64,000 nt of DNA from Pomacea canaliculata. Taxonomy: Eukaryota; Mollusca; Gastropoda; Architaenioglossa; Ampullariidae. The stretch is from NCBI RefSeq assembly GCF_003073045.1, contig NC_037602.1:1488001-1552000 (forward strand), in the 5' to 3' direction. The position numbers and the translations under genes were made by a program. Positions within the stretch are counted from its first letter, which is position 1. Every line of letters begins with the position of its first letter. The notes under the pieces were generated by a model. It was not told the DNA's origin. It did not search any database and saw nothing but the letters and a program-made list of their open reading frames with translations. Positions 1 through 12,857 of this stretch are shown piece after piece.

Positions 1-88
1 CGTTATGTTAACTCCTAAGGCGGTTCTGTAAATTCTGTTAACGAAGGAAAGGTTTATGATGCAAATATATGAGCCTAAACAGACATAC

Positions 89-3000
89 CAACGTCAGGTA
101 GATTGGAGGTTGTCATCTCCAGGCGCTGGTGAGCTCCAGTCTGGACAAACACAGTCTGTGGTGCGTTCTTGTATATCCTAGATATCGAACCAACAGGCTT
201 TATAGTTCAACTAATCATAACAACTGAAATCCTTTGTACAGCAAATTACTTCTACATTGTGGAGCTCAATGCGTTTTAAAATGACGAGGACTGATAAATT
301 TCCAGCATATAATATACTTACATCTCAAAGCTCACTTATGCACATACCATATCTACATACAGACTGAAAAATGCTGAGCTATTAACATACAGGCTCATAC
401 ACACACACAGCCACCAAAGGCATCTTCTGTCCTCTAGACCCACCCCTTAAACGACAGTGCTACATAGCATGAGTTAAATCAAACGCATATTGATCACAGA
501 GGTTTAACTGAAGTCCGCAAAGGATTATTATCAATATCTAGTCAGATATTGCAGTGTGAAAAAAACAGCATCTCTGCGTGTCCTAGACACTGGGTGCACC
601 TCTAAGTGTAAATGGTATCAGATCTCGGAGATTTAGATATTTCTGTTTTTCGTGAGCCTATAGTGGTCCATGGACCATATAGCTTCTATGGGACTAGTCC
701 ACGGAACAAATACATTATACCTTCCTCTGGTATGTCTTTACCTGTCATAATTCTCGGCCACTGTCACATACTCCCTGTCTTCTGCAAACTCTTTTCCATC
801 TTTTACCTGCCAACACATCATTTATTGATCTCTTTTGATAAATATAACATCACGTCTCACGGTGGCTTATCCAGTGCTACAAACATTCTGTTACTGTACG
901 TCATTCTGTAATGAGAATTTTTACACAGTGTAGGGGACCCGGATGAGGGATGCGATAGGGTAGGAAGAGTAAGGGAGACAACTACAGTATGTAGAGTAAT
1001 AAACAGGGCACCTGGTCCCTCACAAAGTCATCGCACTGTGGCAACACTGATGTACGTCACACCTCACACCCGCGACGTACATTCCCACCTTGTCGACGCA
1101 CGTCATTCTCTGCATCATGCCATGCAGCGTGCGTATGTCACAGCCTGCCACGCACCACCACCACTACATTCTCTCAACGTATTACGTAACCCCATGTCCC
1201 TGTGGTCACACGACGTCACGCCTCACCTTGTCGATGTACGTCACACCCCGCAGCCCAAGCACTCTGGTGTCCTTGATGTCCGGTACGCGCAGGTAGGTGT
1301 GGAGCAAACACGTGAAGTCTATGTTAGCATGGCCTGTCAACAAAACATGGCGTGACATGTAGTGACATGATGTGACAATGAGGGATTTGAGGAGGCGTGC
1401 GTCCAGCTGTAACCGCGACAAGCGACCAACAAAACATCGCTACAACATTCGTGACGAGGCAAAGCATGTAAAAGATGGACAGAGCCTGTGTTTTGAGACG
1501 AACAGTGGCTGTGTAGTGGCACGAACAGTACCTGTGCTGTGAGAGGTGGACAGTACCTGTGTTGTGCACGGCCAGCACACAGCGGAGAGAGTTTTCGTGC
1601 AGCTGCACAGTGTACACCAGCTCAAACCTGCAAATCAGATAGTCAGTAATAAACCACACCCTGCAAGTCGAACAGATTGATAAAGCAAACCTACAGATTG
1701 GATATTGATCTCAAACCTCCAAGTCAGAGAATGATAAACTAGCCCCTTCTAGACAAACAGCGGTTGGTAAACCAGATCGATGCCTTTATCGTAAAGAAAT
1801 GCCCTAGTGGCATACCTACAATGATAGAAGTAAGGAACGAAGCAGCTTGAAAGAAGGAAGAATGGGTGGATGGGACAAAGGCAGAAAGAAATACAAAAAA
1901 GAAAATTAACGAGCTTTCAAAGTAGTGTTGTGCATGCAAAGATATGTGCGACCATTGTGCAGTCAGAACTAAGATGTCCGAATATGTGCCTGTAACTGGT
2001 CTCACTCAGCTTTCCACATCTTGCGGGTCTCCTCGTCGTCTCTCAGGGTCAAGGTAGCTAGAACCGCGCCGGTCTCGTCCTGGAAATAAAAGCAAAGTTT
2101 TGTGTCTGATGTCTGGCGTAAATCTCGCACCCCCACCCTTCACCAATCTCCACACCTTTTCGGGCTGGTTGTACACGATGTCCACCTTCTGGGATCGTAA
2201 TTAGGAACCGGAGGTAATGCAAAGATAGCTTATAGGTTGGCCGCTATGCGCAATCAGGCCATGACATCGAAGGTCGCCAGATAACCTCCAGGTGGCCACT
2301 CTGTGCCATGTCCATAGCTATGGCCAGGGACCTTCATTGAGTGTAGGTCTATGGCTTACAAAGCTCACTACTGCTGGACTCCCAAAGACCATAACTGTGG
2401 CATCAGTGCTTTGGAGGCAAACCAACATCATGGTCTCCCACATACATTTAACTTCACAGTTATAGTCCCTGATGTTCTGTCTTCACCGTTTGCGAAACTA
2501 TGCAGTGGTTGCATGGACGGCGGATGTGCTCACACATCTGAACAGCGATGCAAGCGACCGCACATTTGTGCATGTGTGAATACGCCTTTCAAAAAATTAC
2601 TTTAGTTTTGCTCGTCTGTGTCTAAGCGATGGCATAAATATTTTTATGAGACTACCTTTTCTTTCACTTTTGTCTGCAAAAGGTTTACGAATGTTTTTAC
2701 CCGTAAACAACAGCTACCGAAAACCCTTCTTCCACACACACATATGAACAAACAGAGAAATGATGGGAGAAAGTAGGATTAATAGACAGATAATGGATGG
2801 GGGAGAGGGGTAGAAAAGATGGAGGACAGAATGTCTTTGTCTCTCTCTGACATGGCACCTGCATTTTACTGTACCTGCTTAGGAGGTTGTGCTACTGTCC
2901 ATCTCTTGATTCGTGCAAATCCATGCTGCGGACCAAGTGGCCAGGGTCCAAAGTGTGCTGTAACACAGACAGGTCCCATGTCAATTAACTACAGTGCATG

Positions 3001-4987
3001 TCGATTTGTCAGCAGGTGAGAGCTAGTTTAGAAGTCGAACTTCGGTCTTGGTGTACTACGATGTGTAAGCAAACGGCACAATGACTGCTCCAAGTATGTA
3101 CTTGCTTATGGAAACGGTGTCCAGTCACTTAATCCCCAGACACTTCATCCCCGACACTTCATCCCCGACACTTCATCCCCTAGACTTTTAATCCCCAGAC
3201 ATTTCATCCCCAGACATTTCATCCCCGACACTTCATCCCCGACACTCAAGAACAATTTTCATATCATATTGTTGAAGAACATTAAATTTACTAGCTTATA
3301 TGAACTTTAACTAATGTTGTAGATGTTCAAATGACGTTGAAGTTAAAAGCATGATTTGAATTTGAATTTCAAATAAATTTTTAGCTGACTTCATAATTTT
3401 TATAGTTAAGGATTTAGTTTAGGGATTAAGTGTCTGGGGATGAAGTGTCTGGGGATTAAAAGTCTAGGGGATGAAGTGTCGGGGATGAAGTGTCGGGGAT
3501 GAAGTGTCTGGGGATTAAGTGACTGGGAACCTATGGAAACATCAATGGTTACTGATTAAGCGTAAAAATTACTCTTAAAAAAAAAAAAAAGAAAGTTCCT
3601 CACGAAAGACGATCGGAATTCCTCCTCGAATTGCTTTCTTATTGTCGAAAACGCTCTTGGAACTGTTGGCAAAAGTTAATGCACTTTCAAAGGTAAGCAA
3701 CCAAATAGGCAGAGAGGGAGAGAGAGAGAAGAGCACCACCATTACATAGGAAAACGGCCCAGTAATTAAATTATATTTATATACATAAATAACTCTCTAA
3801 CACCTTAGTGGGCAGAAAAGTTCTATGTTCAATTGTATCATGTTAAGCACACAAACAAAACAAATCCTGACCTTGTTTATTATTCTCCCGTTCCCGTTTT
3901 GTTTTCTCCTTTTGATTTTTCTTTCTGTGTATTCAGTGAGTATTGCTGGTAATTTATAACGTTGTCATACGTAACTCCCTTTGTTTAAACTGTTTTTTTT
4001 TCCCACGAAGAAATCGATTGTACTTTTTAAATAAGTGTCCTCCATCAGACACATGCTCACCTCACAAAAAGTTGTTCTACACCATTATGAGTCCAGCTCA
4101 GGACCGTTGCTCCTGAAAATTATTAAAAAAAGACCAAAAGTGTAAAAACACATATATCTACAAATATACAAATTCATAGTTTGTACACAGGCTTCGGGTA
4201 TAAACGTATACGCCGGAGAAAGTAAAGGTAATAACCTCAATTTTTTGTAACCAAGCGCTTATGCTGAAAACCATTTTTATGGCTCCATTTAACTAAATTT
4301 TTCTTTTGTCACTTTTGATAAATTTTTCTTCAAAGGGGAGTAAAATATGCGGGAAGAAATCGAACATACTCTTAAGACAAATAAGTTTTGTGTACATCGT
4401 CCTAAAGTGTTGCCTCAGTGACATGGAGTGTTTCAGATTATTGCGTGTAGCTAATCGAGAAAGTGGGGAAGCAGATGGCCAAGTGGAGTCCGAACCCAGA
4501 ACCCAGGATCGCTCCTACCTGTCGAGAATGGGTACCTGACTCCACATGAGGTTAGGGAAGGTAATGAAGGGAGGTAGAGATGGGCACCACCTTCATATAA
4601 AGCTGACCCCGAGAAAAGTGAGGTCGCTAACACCTCACTCCTTAACAACTAATAAAGGGGCGGGACGACCTTTACTATTAATTTTTACCATTAACAAGAA
4701 AGCTGAGAAAATAGTGCTGATGGCAAATCTACTATAATTATTGTAATTATCATCCGGAACAGCTTTCTGAAAGTATAGCTCTTCTGTAGAATTACACAAG
4801 TCATAAAGTACACATTGTAATTTTGAAAAGATATGTACTTTCAAAGGACTTAAAACAATTTGTTCGTTTACAAATTATTTTGTAAGGCGAGGTTACCGTG
4901 TAGATGGATTACCACACGAGTTGCTTCCCCTCGCTCCAAAACTACGATGTCATCAGAAGGCAACTTGCAACCGAACTGTATCTCCAT
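89..4987 (-). CDS. Putative glucose-6-phosphate 1-epimerase (aldose 1-epimerase family), 3' end off-window
   Basis: Ten coding exons on the minus strand, all with GT/AG borders and matching phase: 4897-4987, 4061-4112, 3604-3662, 2875-2957, 2156-2188 (33 nt), 2006-2079, 1557-1627, 1227-1333, 742-806, 89-177. They give 241 residues. The start ATG at 4985-4987 has a good Kozak context (AAG before, G after) and an in-frame upstream stop. Family landmarks appear in order: HLHGATVLSW near residues 28-37, FDNKKAIRGGIPIVFP, the substrate-loop motif GPQHGFAR, LATLTL, NTG, LHTYLRV (the His is expected to be catalytic) and SNLPDVV. The family normally continues with a VWNPW-type motif and the catalytic Glu, so about 50 residues must lie left of base 89. 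The expected reaction is alpha/beta interconversion of hexose 6-phosphates in the cytosol. Family assignment is strong; substrate is inferred from the family. No signal peptide is seen. Confidence 0.88.
3116..3531. mobile_element. Non-autonomous Mutator-like/foldback element with long minisatellite TIRs
   Basis: A 416-bp element inside the epimerase intron between exons 3604-3662 and 2875-2957. Its arms (about 3116-3246 and 3424-3531) are inverted complements built from tandem units such as TTCATCCCCGACAC and TTAATCCCCAGACAC, and they surround an AT-rich centre of about 180 bp. The outer ends read GGTGTCCAGTCAC and, inverted, GGTTCCCAGTCAC. A perfect 9-bp direct repeat, TATGGAAAC, flanks the element at 3107-3115 and 3532-3540. 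Long TIRs with a 9-bp target duplication are typical of Mutator-like elements. There is no transposase ORF. The class is inference; the TIR and TSD structure is seen directly. Confidence 0.8.
4455..4640. mobile_element. SINE-like, possibly tRNA-derived repeat
   Basis: Lies in the first intron of the epimerase gene. It contains a box-A-like TGGCCAAGTGG near 4476 followed by GTCCGAACCC, which is a weak inverted match to a box B, then a GC-balanced body unlike the AT-rich intron around it. No target duplication was found. Assignment as a SINE is tentative and needs genome-wide copy number. Confidence 0.35.
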
Positions 4988-6210
4988 CTTTAAGCAGACA
5001 ACATGCACCGTTTAACTTAGACGTCTGCCTGCCCGTCACTGAAGGAAGGAAGAAAATGTCGGCAGGGGAAAGGTTTAGCTATAACGGCAGGTGCAGCACT
5101 GTCTCCCAGTGTGCTGCCTTGTTGGTCCCACTGAAAACGCGTCGAACCAGCTACTGGAACAGCGGCCTCGCTCTGACCTCGTCCACGTGTCACGTGGTGG
5201 TGCACACGCTGGCTCAGTGGCACATGTTAGTGCAGCAGACGACTTAAAAAAAAAAACCAAACGGGCAAGTACACCAAAATAATCATTTGATGTATTTAAA
5301 AAGTTAGTGATTAAAGAAATTCGTCTTCATGCACGATTGTAACGTTTCTTATCTGGATGTGTATTATCAAGTGGTAATCACGTGAACGGTAATGAACCTG
5401 TTGATAAGTTGTTAAAAATTTGGCTGTTGTGTGTGACATATATGCTTCCATCAGAGTCTGCATATTGCTGCAATAAATGCTGGGTATTGGATAAGATCGG
5501 AAAAATGTAATCAAACTATCGTTGGATTGTGCAAAAGGACGAGATCTTCAGCATCATCGCCATCATTCTACAAAATATTGTTTCAGTGTCTCAAATATAA
5601 ACGTTAACACAGGTACATGCACTGACGACAAAAAATAAATTCTTCGGAATAAATAGTTTAATTGTTTGCTGTGTATAGTTTGCATCACTAAAAGTATTTA
5701 AGCAAACGACATCAAATGCATGAGAACTTAAAAAAGGGAGCAAGATGAACAACGAATTTTAAAGCTGTGAAACTCAACCTTTAAAAAACACAAGATATTT
5801 CGAAAGAAATGAGCATTTTTTAATGACTGTACCCATCAAAGTGTATTTACAATTTAATAATGCATATTTACAGCTCTCTCTCTCTGTCTCACACACACAC
5901 ACACACATATCCACGTCCGAGTGCTCGATACTTTCGCAATGTTATCTTGACAGTGTACAGATACACCGATCAGAATTGTCCAGGTGATCTGATTAACGAG
6001 TTGTATCAGGAGATGTCTGTCTTATCCAAGAAGAAAGAACATCTTATCACAATCTTAACTTATTCATACAGCAACAAAAGCGTTATATTACTGTGGTGAC
6101 GATAGTTATCCTTCAAGCCTCTATAGGGCAAGATGTTGGATTAGATAATTGTCATCTTGCATTGAAGACATTTTGTCTCCTCCGGTAATAATTGTAAGAC
6201 ACTTTCTTCA
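4988..6210. other. Intergenic: epimerase 5' flank and downstream flank of vWA copy A
   Basis: This holds the 5' UTR and promoter of the epimerase gene and the 3' UTR of vWA copy A. The part next to the epimerase start (about 5000-5240) is locally GC- and CpG-richer, as expected of a promoter. A short CT/CA microsatellite sits at 5873-5905. Small ORFs here on either strand have no splice or family support. No clear TATA box or polyadenylation signal was assigned. Confidence 0.4.
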
Positions 6211-6791
6211 CTAAGAGGCGGCGCTTGCTGCTATCAGAATCTTGTGAGATGGTTTGCCGTTGGGCGCCCACACATCCCTCACGCACCCAGTTTTGAGTGA
6301 GCCCCAGGCGTAATCATACACTGTCACCAGTTGTCGTCTGACTTCAGCGACAGGCTGTCGTCTGCTGAGTACGGCCACCCTCACCCACACCCGGCAGCCG
6401 TCGCGTACGACCTTCTCAACCTGAAGACGGACTTCCCGGCTGGCCAACAGGCGGGTCACGGACAGTCCACTAGTTGACAAGGGCCGCACGCGACCCCACA
6501 TCACGTGACGTCGAGCGCCGGCTCGTGTTTGCACCGCCATCTCAAGCATGACAGCCGCCTGTCCTTTCTTGTGTCCGTCCACCAGTGAGTCTGCTCGCGC
6601 ACGTGCCATCCCACCCAGACAGTCTCGCCACTGTCCTGACGCCACCTCTAACCCCTTGGGTACAACGGCCAGTTTCCATGACGACCACTTGAGGCTGTTG
6701 AATCGGAAGTTGGTATTGGGAACTTTTTCGCGAATCATCTTGCGGAATGTAGGACTGGAATTCGACTGTAACAAATAAAAAACAACAACAC

Positions 6792-6836
<45 letters not shown>

Positions 6837-8419
6837 GAAGAAGAAGAAGTAGTGACCTGATGAGGACAACGACAACGATGATGATGATTTCAACGACTAC
6901 ACCGACGACGATGATGTTAGACTGCCAGATAAAAAGTCATCTAGTACTAAAGCCACTGGTACACGACAGACTCACCTTACTGGCAAAGGATTTCGCTCTT
7001 GGCTTTTTGGAAGGCTTGCTCGCGGTCTTTCCGACTTTGTGAGACATTTTTCTCGCTCTACTGTTGGCTTTTTTGACACCTGTGGTAGCCTTGACAGGTG
7101 TGGCCTTCGTGAAGATGACTTTTGCTATGTCAGTCGCGGAGGCATTAGAATCTGCCCTGCGGAGGGTTCCGAAAACCCCATCCAGGTCACTGTGCAGTGA
7201 CTTCCGGCCGTCACGGGCACGTACTTCCGCTTCCCAGTTCTGTGTGACAAAGTCAGCAAGTGCAAAGGGTTAAGAACTTGTCTTAGATACTTCTCTCGTA
7301 CAGGAGCAGAGAAGGGGCGTGAACAAGAGGAAGGATAAAGAGACTTAGTTAATGTGTGTGGGGGGGAGAGAGAGAGAAAGACTGATCGCGCGCGTGTGAA
7401 AGAGAGCAACAAGAGAGAGAGAGCTATCCAGAGACAGAGAAGAGATGAGACAGTGCTTTATTTATATGAATAAGCCCTTACCTGCAGGAACTCTGCACCC
7501 TTCTCACGGTAGCAGATAGCCATGATGGCATCGCACAAAGTCGAGAACTCAGACAATTTGAGATGCTGACCACCAGTTATGTTCGCCATAGTGCGGAAAA
7601 AATTTGTAGACGTTTTGTCTGAATTAACCTGAACTCCGTAAATGCGAACACCCTGAAAAACAATTTTTTTGTCATTTTCACTCATCTGATGACACATTTG
7701 AAATGCCTATAATTATTTAGCACAGTTTTTCAGTGGGTGCAAAAGTCACTAGCTGTGAACATTTTCACGAAGCACAAAAGTGATTGCAGACAGATGTTGA
7801 AATCTGCGATGAAATCTGCAATACTTAGCTTTCGAATTACAGTACTTAAAAAAAAATCCTCATATCCTTTTTGTAAAGTAGACATAAGAACTAAGAAGTT
7901 TACGAAAAGTATTTAAAAGTGGATTACGCCAGGGATGTTGCTCTGACATGTAAAACAACAACTGCTAACCATTCCAGCAAGGAGGGTGGTTTCCTCTTCC
8001 CAGTCAATGTGCTCCTTGTTTTGCTTATCGTTTGGCGGATGGGGGTAGGCGTCGCCGATGACAACCAGGACACGCTGAGATCCCGTCTGCCACCCCAGAG
8101 TTCGTCTGACTAGTCTCAACATCACCTCATACGCCTCGGGAGTGTCTCCACCGCCAGTGGTACTCACATTGTTGACGAAGTCGACCAACTCGGGCAGGTT
8201 GTTGCTGAAGTCGATGTGCTTGGTCAGGTACAAACTGTCGGCGTCACAGTAGTCGCCGTGAGCGACAACGGCTGTTGTGACGCCGGGGATGTCTGACTGA
8301 AGTCGTTGCAACATGTCAGAGATGCGGCCTCGCACTTCGGCGATGGCGCCAGACATGGACCCCGTGGTGTCGAAGGAGAAGACAACTTGAAGGGGGCCGT
8401 TGGGTAACATGGTGTCCAT
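6211..8419 (-). CDS. vWA-domain protein, tandem copy A
   Basis: Four coding exons: 7970-8419, 7482-7652, 6976-7239 and 6211-6765. All introns are phase 0, and the product is 479 residues. The start ATG at 8417-8419 opens MDTML; a pyrimidine-rich tract ending in AG just upstream suggests a 5'-UTR intron. Exons 1-2 form a von Willebrand A domain: MIDAS loop DTTGSMS at residues 17-23, loop-2 GGGDTPEA, then VVIGD and the closing AICYRE segment in exon 2. Exon 3 is a Lys/Arg/Ser-rich linker. Exon 4 is a compact ~180-residue domain (FRKMIREKVPNTNFRF, then WSSWKLAVVPKG) that I do not recognise. No signal peptide or membrane span is seen, so an intracellular protein is likely. The GGGDTPEA-type vWA is reminiscent of eukaryotic vWA/alpha-kinase proteins, but no kinase domain is present. 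Function unknown. Confidence 0.85.
6792..6849. repeat. (TAA)n then (GAA)n microsatellite
   Basis: A trinucleotide run in the third coding intron of vWA copy A (6766-6975), about 15 TAA units followed by GAA units. The corresponding intron of copy B (13410-13627) lacks it. Confidence 0.95.
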
Positions 8420-8747
8420 GTTGAAATTGTGGTGAAACTTCTACCGATAGAGCTAGGAAAAGAGAGAGAGAGAGACGAAATTATATTTGTATTAATGTCT
8501 GCGTATACAATTATTTATTTGCATGTTTCATTGATGTATATAGAATCTCTCTTCATATTTCTTCGTAATATAGACAGTGTGTAGCATCTTTCGTTTTGTA
8601 ACACACTTTCTGTCTCACCTTCTCAAGTATAAAAATACGCTTGTAAATACTACTTTGGTGAGAGCTTTTTAAACTCTAGGGCTGAGTTATACCTGTGATC
8701 GCTTTGACAGATGTTTCGTTCCATACAAAGTCGGCCGGCGAAGTCCG

Positions 8748-8847
8748 CTTATATAGCACCCTAGCTCAACGCTTCGCGGAGTCGTGAGCGCGCGTATAGA
8801 TTATTGCTTCGCGGAGTCTTGACCTCAATACTGTGCTTCGCGGAGTC
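8748..8847 (-). promoter_or_regulatory. Putative promoter of vWA copy A: TATA box plus three GCTTCGCGGAGTC motifs
   Basis: On the minus strand TATATAAG occupies 8748-8755. Upstream of it lie three exact copies of the 13-mer GCTTCGCGGAGTC (plus-strand orientation) at 8771-8783, 8806-8818 and 8835-8847. The core CTTCGCGGAG is an imperfect palindrome. Two related copies occur at the promoter of vWA copy B, which supports a shared cis-element. No known factor is assigned. Confidence 0.6.
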
Positions 8848-8859
8848 AACACAACTCGG

Positions 8860-10971
<2,112 letters not shown>

Positions 10972-11167
10972 GCATGGACATGTACAGGTGGACTGCTGTC
11001 TGTCTTCCAAGACCAACGCTTAGCCTCTTGCGAAGTTCTCCGCTGTTAGTCTCGGCGAGCCTAAACAAAGAATGTGACTAAACCGGAAGATTTGTAGTCT
11101 CATGCCTAGTTTTAGCAGTTAACTATAAAAAAATCGTCTGCCAGCAGTCCAGTAATACAAGTTCGTG
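10972..11167. repeat. Dispersed direct repeat, copy 1 (partner at 15944-16146)
   Basis: About 195 bp resembling 15944-16146 in the same orientation. Shared blocks include GTGACTAAACCGGAAG and CGTCTGCCAGCAGTCCAG, with small indels between. Each copy lies upstream of a vWA paralogue, so this could be part of the duplicated unit or a separate transposable repeat. Confidence 0.8.
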
Positions 11168-12857
11168 GTTTCAGCACTGCGATATACGGTCGCGAAGAAG
11201 GATCAACAGCTTCTCTTTCTTACCCGGAAGCTAAAGTCTTTCTCTGTCTCACAAAGATTTCTTCAGCTATTTTATACATCCCATATAGAGAGAATGCCAT
11301 CTTTCCCGATTATCTGTTTTATTTCAGTTTACCAGTGAAGTCAAGAGCAGCTTACACCATGTTGTAGACACCTGATCCAAAATTATTGGGACTGCTCAGA
11401 CTGCTCTTCAGACTGTGTAGCAGGCAGACATTTCTCAAAGTGCCTCAAATTCTTCGCGATACAGGCATGTCTGTCGAGAGATTTTTTTAATTCAGTCGAG
11501 CTACCGATTCTGTGTAGCTGCATGCAGGACCAACTGCTGGAGGCTGTCCTTTGTTATTTGGGTGGGTAACCGTGTGCAAATGAATGTACATCATATATGT
11601 AAGCCTGAAACATGATTATATGAGAATCTATTTGGTGCAGTGGATATGAAAATGTTGTGGTATTGTTGTTTTGTATTTGTGCTTCCATAAAGAGCTGCTC
11701 TAACTGCCCTCTGGGATAAAGAAAATCTTATTTTATCACCTAAAAATTTTTTTATTGTCACTTCTCTCTTATTTTTTTTAACTGACCAAAAACAATTTCT
11801 GTATACAATTATACGCTTATATGTGCAGAACGCGTGAACAGAATCGAGTTAGAAGCAGCAGACAGTCCACAGTCCACAAAAGACTGTCAGATGCTGATAT
11901 GAGAGATGACAAGAAACAAGTAAGAAAATGAGTGAGAAACATTCGTGCTATGCAAGAAAAGAGAGAAGAAAATTATAAAGAAGAAAGTAGGATCAACAAT
12001 AAATGGAATTTTTGTAAACAAAAACTAGCTTCTTTATTATTGTGGATCAATATTTTATGAATTACATGTTATTAAGAATTTCATTTACACTTTAAAGCAT
12101 TACAAAATATGCAAAGCACAAAAAATGCAAAACAAAAAAAACAAAAACAATCAAAAGTAAGCGCACTGGAACCCACACACAGTCGTCTACGGATATAAAC
12201 CATGACAAATAAAATCCTTAATACTTATTTGTGACATAACAAATGGCGGAGATGCAGAAAGCGAAGTAATGTGCTCCAATAACTTAATTAACTTAATAAC
12301 TTAAACCTAATAACTTAATTTCATCCATCACATGAAACCAACGCACACAAACATTACTAATTTATAGTGTTGTTTCAAGTGATAACTTGATTTGATTCAT
12401 CACCGCGACCTGACAGTTGACAATCATAAATAAACTGTTTAATATTCCTTTTATTCAGTATACAGACACTAGTATTTTAATTGACTAAAGAACAAGTACA
12501 TTCCCTTCAGGAATATCCATATAGCAATCCGATTTGGGAGAAAAGTTTCAGCGAGCACCATAAACAATATTCATAGTAGAACGTGGAGGCAACATCCGTA
12601 CTTTAATCATACTGCTGGCACTGACTTTGTTAACACACATGAAGTCACGGGTACATCGCGGAAGGAATTTTCAGCTGAGAACAAAGCTGTGCCAGGTGTC
12701 AAGAGAATGTTCAGTCGAGGACAATGCAATATTCATTACGGTGCCACACGAATGTTAAGTCGACATCAATAGGAAAAAATACCTATAGGAGTCTCTGACA
12801 CGGTTCAGAAGAGTTTTCAGGCTTTTGAGGACATGAACCTTCTTCCAATGAAAGTCT
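11168..12857. other. Intergenic between the vWA paralogues, no gene seen
   Basis: AT-rich, with no coding exon recognised. It includes the 3' flank of vWA copy B. Short A-rich runs near 12120-12150 are the only notable composition. Confidence 0.6.
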
